DNA of 64,000 nt from an uncultured Parabacteroides sp. (GTDB lineage Bacteria > Bacteroidota > Bacteroidia > Bacteroidales > Tannerellaceae). Numbering within the stretch: the first letter of the stretch is position 1; each line of letters begins with the position of its first letter. The notes beneath the pieces are model-generated. The model was not told the DNA's origin. It did not search any database and saw nothing but the letters and a program-made list of their open reading frames with translations. The stretch is from assembly GCA_944325345.1 (NCBI GenBank), contig CALUZV010000001.1:62001-126000 (forward strand), read 5' to 3'. Shown one piece after another: positions 1-7,700 of this stretch. The position numbers and the translations under genes were made by a program.

Positions 1-381
1 GCCGCAGACGCCGCCGATGATGCGGTTGTCCGGGTCGCGCATAAGGCGCTTCTTGACCGGCTCGGTTTTCATCTCGCTACGGGGGCGCGAAGGTTCGGCC
101 TCGGGTTCGCGTTGCTCTTCGTCGAAGATTTCCTCCGGTTTACCCATGCGGCGGATAACCTCCTCGACTTGCTCGATGCTAATCACTTCGTAGCCAAGAC
201 GGATACGCTCGTTGAACAATTCGCCGATGCGCATTTCGAAGTCGTTCATAATTTCATCTGACCCTTCCTCGCGGCGGAAATGGATACGGAGGTTGGCCAG
301 GTATTTATCCAGTAGTTGATACGCGTCTTCATCGATGTGGAAAACCGTACCCCCTAAGTTTACCGTTACTGTCTTTTTCAT
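1..381 (-). CDS. PspC-domain protein, C-terminus outside window
   Basis: The first 127 codons of a minus-strand gene that runs off the left edge. The start is the ATG at 381. The N-terminal ~85 residues are hydrophilic, with a heptad-like helical stretch that includes a RIGELFNERI segment. Near the window edge the protein reads RLMRDPDNRIIGGVCG, which is the characteristic start of a PspC domain. PspC proteins are envelope-stress membrane proteins. In Bacteroidales this long form, with an N-terminal HAAS-like helical region, is usually encoded just after a PadR regulator, as here (13 bp downstream of it). The transmembrane part is not visible. The family call is good; the exact role is not known. 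Confidence 0.8.
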   Translation of the reverse strand, partial: MKKTVTVNLGGTVFHIDEDAYQLLDKYLANLRIHFRREEGSDEIMNDFEMRIGELFNERIRLGYEVISIEQVEEVIRRMGKPEEIFDEEQREPEAEPSRPRSEMKTEPVKKRLMRDPDNRIIGGVCG

Positions 382-394
382 GTGTCGTAGAAAT

Positions 395-721
395 TTAGTT
401 GTTTTTGATGTGATTAATGGTATCGTTGAGCTGCTGCCAAGCGGCCTCGAGCTCACCGAGGAATGTTTCGCCGTCGGGAGTCAGTTTGTAGTACTTCCGT
501 GGCGGACCTTGTGTGGATTCAATCCATTGATAGCTAAGCAGGCCTCCATTCTTGAGGCGTGTGAGGAGCGGATAAAGGGTCCCTTCGACCACGATAAGCT
601 GGGCCTCTTGCAACTTCTGGATGATGTCTGAAGTGTAAGCCGGCTCTTTTCGCAGCAGAAGGAGGATGCAATATTCCAGCGTGCCCTTCCGCATCTGAGA
701 TTTAACATTTTCCGCGTTCAT
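395..721 (-). CDS. PadR family transcriptional regulator
   Basis: A 108-residue winged-helix regulator starting at ATG 721 (MNAENVKSQM); an upstream in-frame start at 778 is less likely because it would begin upstream of the predicted promoter's -7 box. The motifs are those of PadR: KGTLEYCILLLL at the N-terminus, then YTSDIIQKL, EGTLYPLLTRL (recognition helix and wing) and RKYYKLTPDGE. PadR proteins repress neighbouring operons in response to envelope or chemical stress. Here it leads a two-gene unit with the PspC-domain gene and probably autoregulates that unit. Confidence 0.9.
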   Translation of the reverse strand: MNAENVKSQMRKGTLEYCILLLLRKEPAYTSDIIQKLQEAQLIVVEGTLYPLLTRLKNGGLLSYQWIESTQGPPRKYYKLTPDGETFLGELEAAWQQLNDTINHIKNN

Positions 722-747
722 ATAGCCTTTATTTTTAAATGACCTTG

Positions 748-778
748 CAAAAATAGGCAATGCTTGTGTACTTGGCAA
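748..778 (-). promoter_or_regulatory. Bacteroidetes-type promoter for padR-pspC
   Basis: Reading the minus strand, TTG (778-776), a 20-bp spacer and TATTTTTG (755-748) match the Bacteroidetes -33/-7 pattern (TTG...TAnnTTTG). The box lies about 27 bp before the padR ATG. Confidence 0.55.
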
Positions 779-826
779 TACATACTACTTTTAATTATTA
801 TAATTTAACGAAAGGACGGCGAAGTC

Positions 827-857
827 TTTGTGGTTTCTCAAAAATACGCTATCTTTG
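827..857 (+). promoter_or_regulatory. promoter of tRNA-Arg
   Basis: TTTG at 827-830, a 19-bp spacer and TATCTTTG at 850-857 match the Bacteroidetes -33/-7 consensus. The tRNA starts 18 bp downstream. Confidence 0.65.
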
Positions 858-875
858 CCGCACCTAATCCGAGAG

Positions 876-947
876 GGTCTCGTAGTTCAACGGATAGAAT
901 AGAAGTTTCCTAAACTTTTGATCCGGGTTCGATTCCCGGCGAGACTA
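876..947 (+). tRNA. tRNA-Arg (anticodon CCT)
   Basis: A full cloverleaf can be drawn. The acceptor arms are GGTCTCG and CGAGACT (first pair G-U) with discriminator A. The D-arm is GTTC...GAAT. The anticodon stem GAAGT/ACTTT closes the loop TTCCTAA, giving anticodon CCT. The T-arm is CCGGG-TTCGATT-CCCGG. CCA is not encoded. It decodes the rare AGG codon. Confidence 0.93.
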
Positions 948-967
948 CATTTATCAGGAAATATTAA

Positions 968-998
968 TTGCCTTATTGTTACTTTTACATTACCTTTG
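968..998 (+). promoter_or_regulatory. promoter of the toxin-antitoxin pair, very close to the ATG
   Basis: TTG (968-970), a 20-bp spacer and TACCTTTG (991-998) match the consensus. The ATG of the toxin gene begins at 1002, only 3 bases after the box, so the transcript would start at or near the start codon. Confidence 0.5.
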
Positions 999-1001
999 CC
1001 T

Positions 1002-1364
1002 ATGAAAAAGTATAGGACAGTCATAAGATACAAAGAATATTTTGACGATTTCTTAAGAGCTCAACGCCCGAAAGTCGTTGAGAAAATAATTCAGACATTA
1101 AGGATGATAGAAGTTCTGGAACGAATTCCGGCAACCTATTTAAAGCACATCGAAGGTTCGGATGGATTGTTCGAAATTCGTGTACAGTTTGCCAGTGATA
1201 TCTTCCGTGTTTTCTGCTTTTTCGACGATGGAAAGCTGGTTGTTTTGCTTTCCGGATTCCAAAAGAAGACCCAGAAAACACCACAAGCAGAAATCAAGAG
1301 AGCTGAAAGTCTTATGGCTGAATATTATGAAGAAAAAAGAAAGGAGACTCAACATGGACATTAA
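1002..1364 (+). CDS. HigB/RelE-type (Gp49-like) toxin
   Basis: A 120-residue basic protein starting at ATG 1002. The fold signature is that of phage-derived Gp49/HigB toxins of the RelE superfamily: an N-terminal helix pair (RAQRPKVVEKIIQTLRMIE), then LKHIEGSDGLFEIRVQF, IFRVFCFFDDGKLVVLLSGFQKK and a C-terminal EIKRAESLMAEYY helix. These proteins are ribosome-dependent mRNA endonucleases. The gene overlaps the downstream helix-turn-helix gene by 11 bp, the usual toxin-first order of HigBA modules. Position just after a tRNA gene is a common landing spot for mobile modules. Activity is inferred from family membership. Confidence 0.88.
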   Translation: MKKYRTVIRYKEYFDDFLRAQRPKVVEKIIQTLRMIEVLERIPATYLKHIEGSDGLFEIRVQFASDIFRVFCFFDDGKLVVLLSGFQKKTQKTPQAEIKRAESLMAEYYEEKRKETQHGH

Positions 1365-1644
1365 ATCTTTATCGGAACTTGAAGACGAGTTCATCGGCAA
1401 AAAAGGAACACCTCGGCGTGATGAATACGAGAAGGAATTGGCGGATCTGATGATAGGTTGCCAGTTGAAGAATGCACGTATCAAGTTGGATTTGACGCAA
1501 GAGCAACTGGCTGAGCGGGTAAATAAGAAGCGCGCATTTATCTCTCGGATAGAAAACGACGGCAGCAACCTTACTATTAAAACGCTTCGCGACATCGTGG
1601 AACGAGGTCTTGGTGGGAAGCTTCGTATCGAAGTTCAAATTTGA
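1354..1644 (+). CDS. HigA-type XRE antitoxin
   Basis: A 96-residue protein whose C-terminal half is a Cro/C1-type helix-turn-helix: LKNARIKLDLTQEQLAERV, NKKRAFISRIEND, LTIKTLRDIVERGLGGKL. The start chosen is ATG 1354 (MDIKSLSELE), which overlaps the toxin stop by 11 bp and so allows translational coupling; a longer frame exists inside the toxin but would include toxin sequence. It is expected to bind the toxin and to repress the shared promoter. Confidence 0.88.
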   Translation: MDIKSLSELEDEFIGKKGTPRRDEYEKELADLMIGCQLKNARIKLDLTQEQLAERVNKKRAFISRIENDGSNLTIKTLRDIVERGLGGKLRIEVQI

Positions 1645-1658
1645 TTGCTACAAATCTG

Positions 1659-1689
1659 TTGCTTTTCTCCCTTCCCTCCCTTACCTTTG
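1659..1689 (+). promoter_or_regulatory. promoter of the TIM-barrel gene
   Basis: TTG at 1659-1661, a 20-bp spacer and TACCTTTG at 1682-1689, followed by a 22-base leader to the ATG at 1712. Confidence 0.6.
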
Positions 1690-1711
1690 TACCATTTAAA
1701 TTTCCAATAGT

Positions 1712-2590
1712 ATGAAAAACATCTCAAGAAGAACTGCTATCAAAGGGTTATTGGCCGGGGGCGCTGCCTTGGCCGTTTCAGGGAATGAGGCTATGGCAAC
1801 AACGCTTGGCTCATCGGCTTCTGCTCCGCTCAAGGGGAATATCCGTCATTCGGTAAGTAAATGGTGCTTCGGCGAATATCCGCTGGACGAGTTTTGTGAA
1901 ATCTGCAAGGGAATCGGTATCGAATCCATCGAACTGCTCGACCCGAAGGATTGGCCTGTCGTGAAACAGCACGGCCTGACCGTCGCTATGGCGCAGGGTG
2001 CCGGCCTGGGCATCGACCGGGGTTTCAACGACCCTTCGCTCCACGACGAGCTGGTGGCGAGCTACGAGGAAATCATCCCGCAGGTGGCTGAGGCCGGACT
2101 GACAAACCTGATTTGCTTCGCCGGCCGACGCAACGGCGCGACAGACCTCCAGGGCTGGGAGAATTGTGAGAAAGGCTTGAAACGCCTCTTGCCGACAGCC
2201 GAGAAATACCACGTTGTCCTCACGATGGAACTCCTCAACAGCGTGGGCCACAAGGATTACCTCTGCGACCATACTGTCTGGGGCGTAGAGCTTTGCCGCC
2301 GCCTCGGCTCGCCCAATTTCCGCTTGCTCTACGACATCTACCACATGCAAATCATGGAGGGCAACATCATCGAGAACATCCAGAAGTACCACGAATACTT
2401 CTCGCACATCCACACCGGCGGCTGTCCCGGTCGCGCCGAAATCGACGAAACGCAGGAGTTGTATTACCCTGCCATCATGAAGGCTATCGTCGGGACCGGC
2501 TACAAAGGTTTCGTCGGCCAGGAGTTTGTCCCGAAACAAAAGGACAAAATCGCCTCGCTGGAGAAGTGTATTCGGATTTGCGATGTGTAA
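1712..2590 (+). CDS. Tat-exported sugar phosphate isomerase/epimerase-like TIM barrel (hydroxypyruvate isomerase-like)
   Basis: A 292-residue protein. It starts with a twin-arginine signal (MKNISRRTAIKGLLAGGAAL) and is followed by an AP-endonuclease-2/xylose-isomerase-like barrel. Segments typical of the hydroxypyruvate isomerase branch are visible: SVSKWCFGEYPLDEFCE near the start, the metal-ligand strand VLTMELLNSVGHKDYLCD, LLYDIYHMQIMEGNI, and HIHTGGCPGRAEID. The E, D, H and E metal ligands of the family can be matched. In Bacteroidales this protein is often annotated as a secreted hydroxypyruvate isomerase; the true substrate is unknown. It is monocistronic, with its own promoter. Confidence 0.85.
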   Translation: MKNISRRTAIKGLLAGGAALAVSGNEAMATTLGSSASAPLKGNIRHSVSKWCFGEYPLDEFCEICKGIGIESIELLDPKDWPVVKQHGLTVAMAQGAGLGIDRGFNDPSLHDELVASYEEIIPQVAEAGLTNLICFAGRRNGATDLQGWENCEKGLKRLLPTAEKYHVVLTMELLNSVGHKDYLCDHTVWGVELCRRLGSPNFRLLYDIYHMQIMEGNIIENIQKYHEYFSHIHTGGCPGRAEIDETQELYYPAIMKAIVGTGYKGFVGQEFVPKQKDKIASLEKCIRICDV

Positions 2591-2687
2591 GATTTTTTGA
2601 GAAAAATCCAAATGTGCGTTTCTACTTAAAGCGAGGAGAAGCAGAAACGCACATAAATATTTTGTTCTTAATTCAAATTAGTGAGAT

Positions 2688-2927
2688 ATGCCTACAATAT
2701 TCATTTTATTTGGTTTTCGTTTTATGTTTTATGCGAATGATCATGAGCCGCTTCATGTTCATGTGGTGAAAGGTAATATAAATGCTAAATTTTCATTATT
2801 CCCTGTTGCATTGGTGAAAAATAATGGATTGAAAACCTCGGAAATAAAACTTGTAGAGTCTATAATAGAAGAAAACCAAGAGATAATAGCGGAACATTGG
2901 AATAAATTTTTTAACAGAGTAAAATGA
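2688..2927 (+). CDS. DUF4160 domain protein
   Basis: A 79-residue protein with the DUF4160 hallmarks: MPTIFILFGFRFMFYANDHEPLHVHV at the N-terminus (a hydrophobic strand, then the D/E-x-x-H-x-H-V motif), an AKFSL strand and a C-terminal helix IIEENQEIIAEHW. It is 7 bp upstream of a DUF2442 gene. These two families are regularly paired and have been proposed as a toxin-antitoxin-like module; no activity can be read from the sequence. Its base composition is AT-rich compared with the isomerase gene before it, which suggests independent acquisition. Confidence 0.85.
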   Translation: MPTIFILFGFRFMFYANDHEPLHVHVVKGNINAKFSLFPVALVKNNGLKTSEIKLVESIIEENQEIIAEHWNKFFNRVK

Positions 2928-2934
2928 TGGAATT

Positions 2935-3342
2935 ATGGAAAATATCATTATTGAAAAAGTTTGGCTGACAGACAAAGAGATATGGATACGCACAGTCGAT
3001 GGTAAAGAAGCTTGCGAAAGATTCTCAGACTTTCCTCGTTTACGATTTGCGACAGCCGAAGAACGTGCCAAATTTACATTAAGCAATAGTGGCATCCATT
3101 GGCAGGACATAGATGAGGACTTGAGCTTTGAGGGCTTCTTTCAGGCAAAAACATCTAATCCTCTGTATGATTTATTTATAGCTCATCCAGAACTGAATGC
3201 CTCCTCCATCGCTCGCAGACTGGGATTGTCGCAAAGTTTGTTTGCTGAATATGTTAGTGGAAGCAAGAAACCATCAAAAGAACGGATGGATGCGATTTTT
3301 GAAGCCGTTCGTTCCGTGGGACGCGAATTAGCTGCGGTATAG
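2935..3342 (+). CDS. DUF2442 protein with C-terminal helix-turn-helix
   Basis: A 135-residue protein. Residues ~1-75 are a DUF2442 domain (KVWLTDKEIWIRTVDGKE, FPRLRFATAEERAKFTLS, GIHWQDIDEDLSFEGFF). Residues ~80-135 add a small helix-turn-helix: NPLYDLFIAHPELNASSIARRLGLS followed by SLFAEYVSGSKKPSKERMDAI. Together with the DUF4160 gene it forms a two-gene unit. The added DNA-binding domain is what an autoregulating antitoxin would have; the companion DUF2442 copy at 8534-8809 lacks it. Confidence 0.85.
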   Translation: MENIIIEKVWLTDKEIWIRTVDGKEACERFSDFPRLRFATAEERAKFTLSNSGIHWQDIDEDLSFEGFFQAKTSNPLYDLFIAHPELNASSIARRLGLSQSLFAEYVSGSKKPSKERMDAIFEAVRSVGRELAAV

Positions 3343-3388
3343 GATAAAACAAAAAATTTAATCCTGCATTTGGGGTTACAAAGTTTCA

Positions 3389-3565
3389 TCATGCGACATT
3401 TTAAGGCTTTGCGACCCCGCAAAACGCTAAAATGTCGCATGAGAACGTTTTGCGACCTCGAAAAGCGTGAAAATGTCGCATTTTGGGACTTTGCGACCTC
3501 GCAAAATGCAAAAATGTCGCATGAAAACACTTTGCGGGGTCGCAAAGCCCTAAAATGTCGCATGA
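3389..3565 (+). repeat. 41-bp tandem array A1
   Basis: Four imperfect units. The G of TTTGCG falls at 3411, 3452, 3493 and 3534, a spacing of exactly 41 each time. Each unit has two inverted modules: TTTGCG-acct-CGCAAA and AAAATGTCGCAT (its complement ATGCGACATTTT stands at 3391). No protein-coding gene is supported here. Confidence 0.85.
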
Positions 3566-3654
3566 TGACACAAAACCGCAGGTTGAAACCCACGGATTGA
3601 TAATCCTCATGGCATTCGGAAAACTTAGCAAAACAGCATCACCACCCGGTTCTG

Positions 3655-3865
3655 GGGTGTTGCGACCTCGCGCCGCATCAGAACCGCCCGGGAATGGGGC
3701 AACACGACCTCGCTTTGTGCCAGAACCGTCCGGTGATGGGGCGTTGCGACCTCGCGTCGCATCAAAACCACCCGGAAATTGGACAACGCGACCTCGCTTT
3801 GCCTCAGAACCGCCCGGGAATGGGGCATTGCGACCTCGCTTTACGTCGGAACCACCCGACAATCG
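3655..3865 (+). repeat. 42-bp tandem array A2
   Basis: Five units. The G of GACCTCG is at 3664, 3706, 3748, 3790 and 3832, a constant 42-bp step. The unit alternates GACCTCGC and an AGAACCGCCCGGGAATGGGGC-like half. Because 42 is divisible by three, several frames stay open and translate as 14-residue repeats, but there is no supporting start context and I do not call a gene. Confidence 0.85.
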
Positions 3866-3926
3866 TTTTTTCTATCCGCACTCTTCCCCTGTTGCAAGGG
3901 AAGTCCCCGAAGGGGGATGGGTATAA
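3841..3926 (+). repeat. tail module, copy 1 (also direct repeat of 4254-4352)
   Basis: The segment starts TTACGTCGGAACCACCCGAC, continues AATCGTTTTTT, and ends with TCTTCCCCTGTTGCAAGGG, TCCCCGAAGGGGGATGGG and TATAA. The same succession recurs at 4254-4352 on the far side of array A3, and its last ~45 bases resemble 36716-36764. Confidence 0.75.
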
Positions 3927-3929
3927 TAG

Positions 3930-4180
3930 TCAAAAACATTGTTTTTAAGGCTTTGCGACCTTGCAAAACGCCAAAAACGTCGTTTTTGAGATTTTGCGAC
4001 CTCGCAACGTGTCAAAAACATCGTTTTTTGGACTTTGCGACCTCGCAAAACGTCAAAAACATTGTTTTCGAGACTTTGCGACCCCGCGACGCGTCAAAAA
4101 CATTGTTTTCGAGGCTTTGCGACCCCGCAATGCGCCAAAAACATTGTTTTTGAAACTTTGCGGACCTCGCTTTGTACCCT
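3930..4180 (+). repeat. 41-bp tandem array A3
   Basis: Six units. The G of TTTGCG is at 3955, 3996, 4037, 4078, 4119 and 4160, exactly 41 apart. Each unit pairs a TTTGCG-acct-CGCAAA hairpin with a short palindrome such as AAAACATTGTTTT. It shares the first module with A1 but has a different second module. Confidence 0.88.
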
Positions 4181-4253
4181 TTAGAGGCCTCAACGACCTG
4201 TCGCGAGCTCGCTTTATGCCATTGAGGGGTCTCAACGCCCATTACGACCTTGC

Positions 4254-4352
4254 TTTACGTCGGAACCACCCGACAATCGTTTTTTGTCGAGCTATTCTAT
4301 CTGAACTCTTCCCCTGTTGCAGTGGAAGTTCCCGAAGGAGTATTGGGTTAAA
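4254..4352 (+). repeat. tail module, copy 2
   Basis: A direct repeat of 3841-3926, including TTACGTCGGAACCACCCGAC and AATCGTTTTTT, with a 15-base insertion before the CTTCCCCTGTTGCAG portion and several substitutions at the end. Confidence 0.7.
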
Positions 4353-4380
4353 ACCCGGGAAATGAGGGGAGCTGCCTGAC

Positions 4381-4400
4381 CACGGCGATAAATCGCCGTG
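4381..4400 (+). repeat. perfect inverted repeat
   Basis: CACGGCGAT-AA-ATCGCCGTG, a 9-bp stem with a 2-base loop. It has no T-tract and so is not a typical terminator. It lies between the repeat block and the terminator of the minus-strand gene. Confidence 0.6.
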
Positions 4401-4414
4401 CTAAACATAATTGC

Positions 4415-4444
4415 CAATTGTCAATTCTCAATTGTCAATTGACA
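4415..4444 (+). repeat. left arm of a 30-bp inverted repeat (AATTGTCAATT family)
   Basis: Built from the self-complementary decamer TTGACAATTG. Its reverse complement occurs at 4614-4643 with one mismatch in 30. The same decamers also make up 4645-4697 and 37584-37657. Confidence 0.75.
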
Positions 4445-4446
4445 CA

Positions 4447-4484
4447 AAAATCCCTGCCTCACACCGACGAGAAGCAGGGATTTT
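4447..4484 (-). terminator. intrinsic terminator of the DUF6383 gene
   Basis: An 11-bp perfect stem (AAAATCCCTGC at 4447-4457, GCAGGGATTTT at 4474-4484) with a 16-base loop. On the minus strand a run of five T residues follows. It is about 220 bp past the stop codon at 4703. Confidence 0.7.
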
Positions 4485-4613
4485 CCTTTAAAACTTTTCC
4501 GCCTTTTCCTTTTCACAAAGTACTTTTACTGTGGCGGATAGAACTTTTTCAATTACACTACTATTATTATTAATACTAATTAAAAGCGTTCACCCTCACG
4601 GGCTACTTTATCT

Positions 4614-4643
4614 TGTCAATTGACAGTTGAGAATTGACAATTG
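4614..4643 (+). repeat. right arm of the 30-bp inverted repeat
   Basis: TGTCAATTGACA, GTTGAGAATTGACAATTG in succession; it mirrors 4415-4444 with one mismatch. The arms enclose about 170 bp that contains the terminator. Further TTGACAATTG-type decamers continue to 4697, right up to the stop codon of the minus-strand gene. Confidence 0.75.
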
Positions 4644-4702
4644 ACAATTTTCAGGTTGCCCCCAATCATTGTCAATTGTCCATTGTTAATTGTCAATTAA
4701 AG

Positions 4703-7700
4703 TTAGCGTACGCTGACTTTTACGGCTTCTTCACCATCCACGCTAACGATTGCGATACCAGCCGGTACACTAATTGTTACGTTATCAGATGTAAGAACTT
4801 CGTTAGCAACGATCTGGCCGAGGATAGTAGAAACTACTACGTTCTTGCCGGCGGCGTTCTTGATGTTGATAGAGCCGTCAACGGCGATTACCTTAACTTC
4901 TGTTGCAGAAACACCTTCGTTGGCTGTAGGAGCGTCAATACTTTCGATGTTAAATGTTAAAGCCTTACTACGAGCAGAAGTCCAAGCTAATTTATCGTTG
5001 ATGTTATACAAATACCATGTTGTATTTTCATCAGCATTGGCTTTTGGCTGACGGATATAGTAGTAAGCATCACCATCTTCAGTTTCAACAATCTGGAACT
5101 TGAAGCGATTCAAACCACCCCATACATTCTTGTCGTTATTGTCAGCTTTCAGTGCAATCTTCTTTTCACCTTCGCCTTTAACTGTGATAGTCATAGTATC
5201 TGCAGTTGCATTCAAAGATCCTGATTTGAAGATTGCCTTAACATCTTCTTCTGACCATTGATACTTCTTATCATACGTACCATCAGCAACGTAATAATCA
5301 ACAGAATCAATCGGGTTGAACATATACATTCTTTCGCTCAGAGCATCATTGCCACCCTTGCCTAAAGAGATAAAGAATGAAGGAACAACGGCATTCTCAT
5401 CTGTAATATGCAAGTAGTAAGCATCGGCATCTGCTTCATTTACAACGATACCATCACGATCATCATTCATTGAGACATAATTACCCAATTCACTTTCAAT
5501 CGTTACATGGCCAGCTTCTTCCCAGCTAAGTTCTGCATGTTGAGGATCAAGATATGTCTTGATATTCAAAGCTTCAGACTCTGAAGTATAGATAAACGGA
5601 CGATTATTTGAATTCTGATAATTATAGCTATAGCTACCATCGCTATTCGTTGTGCATACTACATCAACGCTAGCACGTTTATCTTCAGGAGCTACTTTAG
5701 AACCACTGAAGGTATTGTCAGAACCATACTTGTTGAACAACGTAACAGAACCATCTACATTCTGTTTAATGTAGAACTTAAGTGCAGTATTTGTTATATC
5801 TTCAGCATCTTCTACATTGGCTACTTTTGACAATTTAACTGCATCGGACAATGCTGTATTAGAAGCACTCTGCAAGAACCAATCTGTTTCAGAACCATCT
5901 ACAACATAGCGCAAGCTATAAGTATATGCAGAAACTTTATCTCCGGCAGATACGAAATCAACAGATTTTGTTGTCGTATTGTTATAAGCGAATACACGAG
6001 AGATAGTAGTCGGCTTTTCGCTCTTAACCAACTGCCATTGAGCTGCATCGTAAACTTCTGTAGCAAATTTATCTTTCTCATTCAAAGTATAATAATCGAA
6101 TGATCCATTATCATACTTAGCTTCAACAACCGCATACAATTTGTTTGATGTAACATTCTTATCACGAGCAAATGCCAAAGTACGGATAGATTCATTATCT
6201 ACATTCAAGAAGCCCGCATATTCATCCGGAGTTACTTTCTTCAATTCAACAATGACATCTTCATCTACAGTGATACCGTCAATAGTAGTCGGAGTTGTAG
6301 TATCCTGATCTTGAGGTTCAACTGCATAAGTAGATCTATTTACAGTAAATGGAATTACATTATCCAATTCTGTAGATGTAATAGCTAATGAATAGCGGTC
6401 AGTTCCTTCTTCCGGGAATAATTCAGCAGTAAAGTTTTCACCTGTTTCACGGTTTGTGAAAGTTACCAATGTGTATTTATCACTACCCGTCTTCTTTTCA
6501 GCTTTTGTAATTACATACTGGAATATAGGATATGTCTCATCATAAATAGCTGCACCCTTAGCCTCCCATTGGAAATCGGTACCATCTGTACCCACTGTCA
6601 AATATTTATCCATCAAATCTTCGTCAGCTTCATTACCACCGACAAACTTGATAGTATAAACAGCCGGAGTCTTGTCTTCATTCAACAATGTAATACCATC
6701 GATAACGGCAGAATCACTAAAGCCAAAGATATGCTGTGCAAAATCAATAGCTTCATCCTTTGTCGGATCTGTTGAATCCAAGGTTACAGGAATAGATGCA
6801 ACATTCTGAGATGCTTCATCGTAAGAAATAACACCTAACCAAATAGCGGCTGTTTCCTGCTCTGCTGTTTCCATAGAAGCCTTAGACGGCTGATAGAAGA
6901 ACTTTTCTACAGATATAGCAAATGGATATTCACCAGTATGGTTTGTCTGAACTTTAAAGCAAGCATTCGTTACGGCGATATCAGTACCCTGCATTTCTGA
7001 AGGATTGTTTGTATCAAACAAAAATTCAGAGCCCTTAACTGTAGTCAATTTAAAGCCTTTACCAGCTTTTCTATCACCATCTGTAGCTTCTCCTGCATCT
7101 GTCGGACTAACTGCGATAAACGTAGAGTTCAACCAATCAATATCATCTTCTGTAATTGTTGTAGAACCGTCATATTCATCTTTCAGTACACGCTCTGCAA
7201 AGAAATATGTACCAGCAGGGAAAGTTAATGTTTCACCATTTTCGGTTTGCTCAGTTACATTATAACCAGTAGCTAAAGTATATTGCCAAATACGGCTACC
7301 TTCGAACAAGTTTCCGGAGACCTCAATATCTTTCAGTTCCGGTTTAACTTTCAGGTTAAATCCTTTTTCATTGAATAACTTGTTCAGTTCTCCACTAGCA
7401 TCTGCATCTTCTACTTTATCTAATGCAAAAAGCTGAGCATAGTTTTCATCTCCACTTCTCTTATGTGCGACAATATCACGAGGATATGTTTTGCCTCCAT
7501 CATCTGCAATCTGATATTCAACACCATCAGTTGCCCATTCCAATGTGAAATGATCTAATGTTCCATCATTTTTCACATTTGGATTCTCTCCCAAAGCAAA
7601 TGTTGAAGCTCCACCAACAGTTAATTTGACGCTAGAATCTTCTACCAAAACAAACTCGTATGCGATGACATCACCCATTGCATCTTTCTGTTTGTTTACA

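Noticed and set aside
876..1644. integrative element inserted at tRNA-Arg
   Set aside because: A toxin-antitoxin pair follows the tRNA, but there is no integrase nearby and no repeated tRNA 3' end was found downstream.
3555..3926. a gene for a Pro/Arg-rich 14-residue repeat protein
   Set aside because: The frame is open only because the 42-bp period is a multiple of three; other frames are open for the same reason and no promoter or start context supports it.
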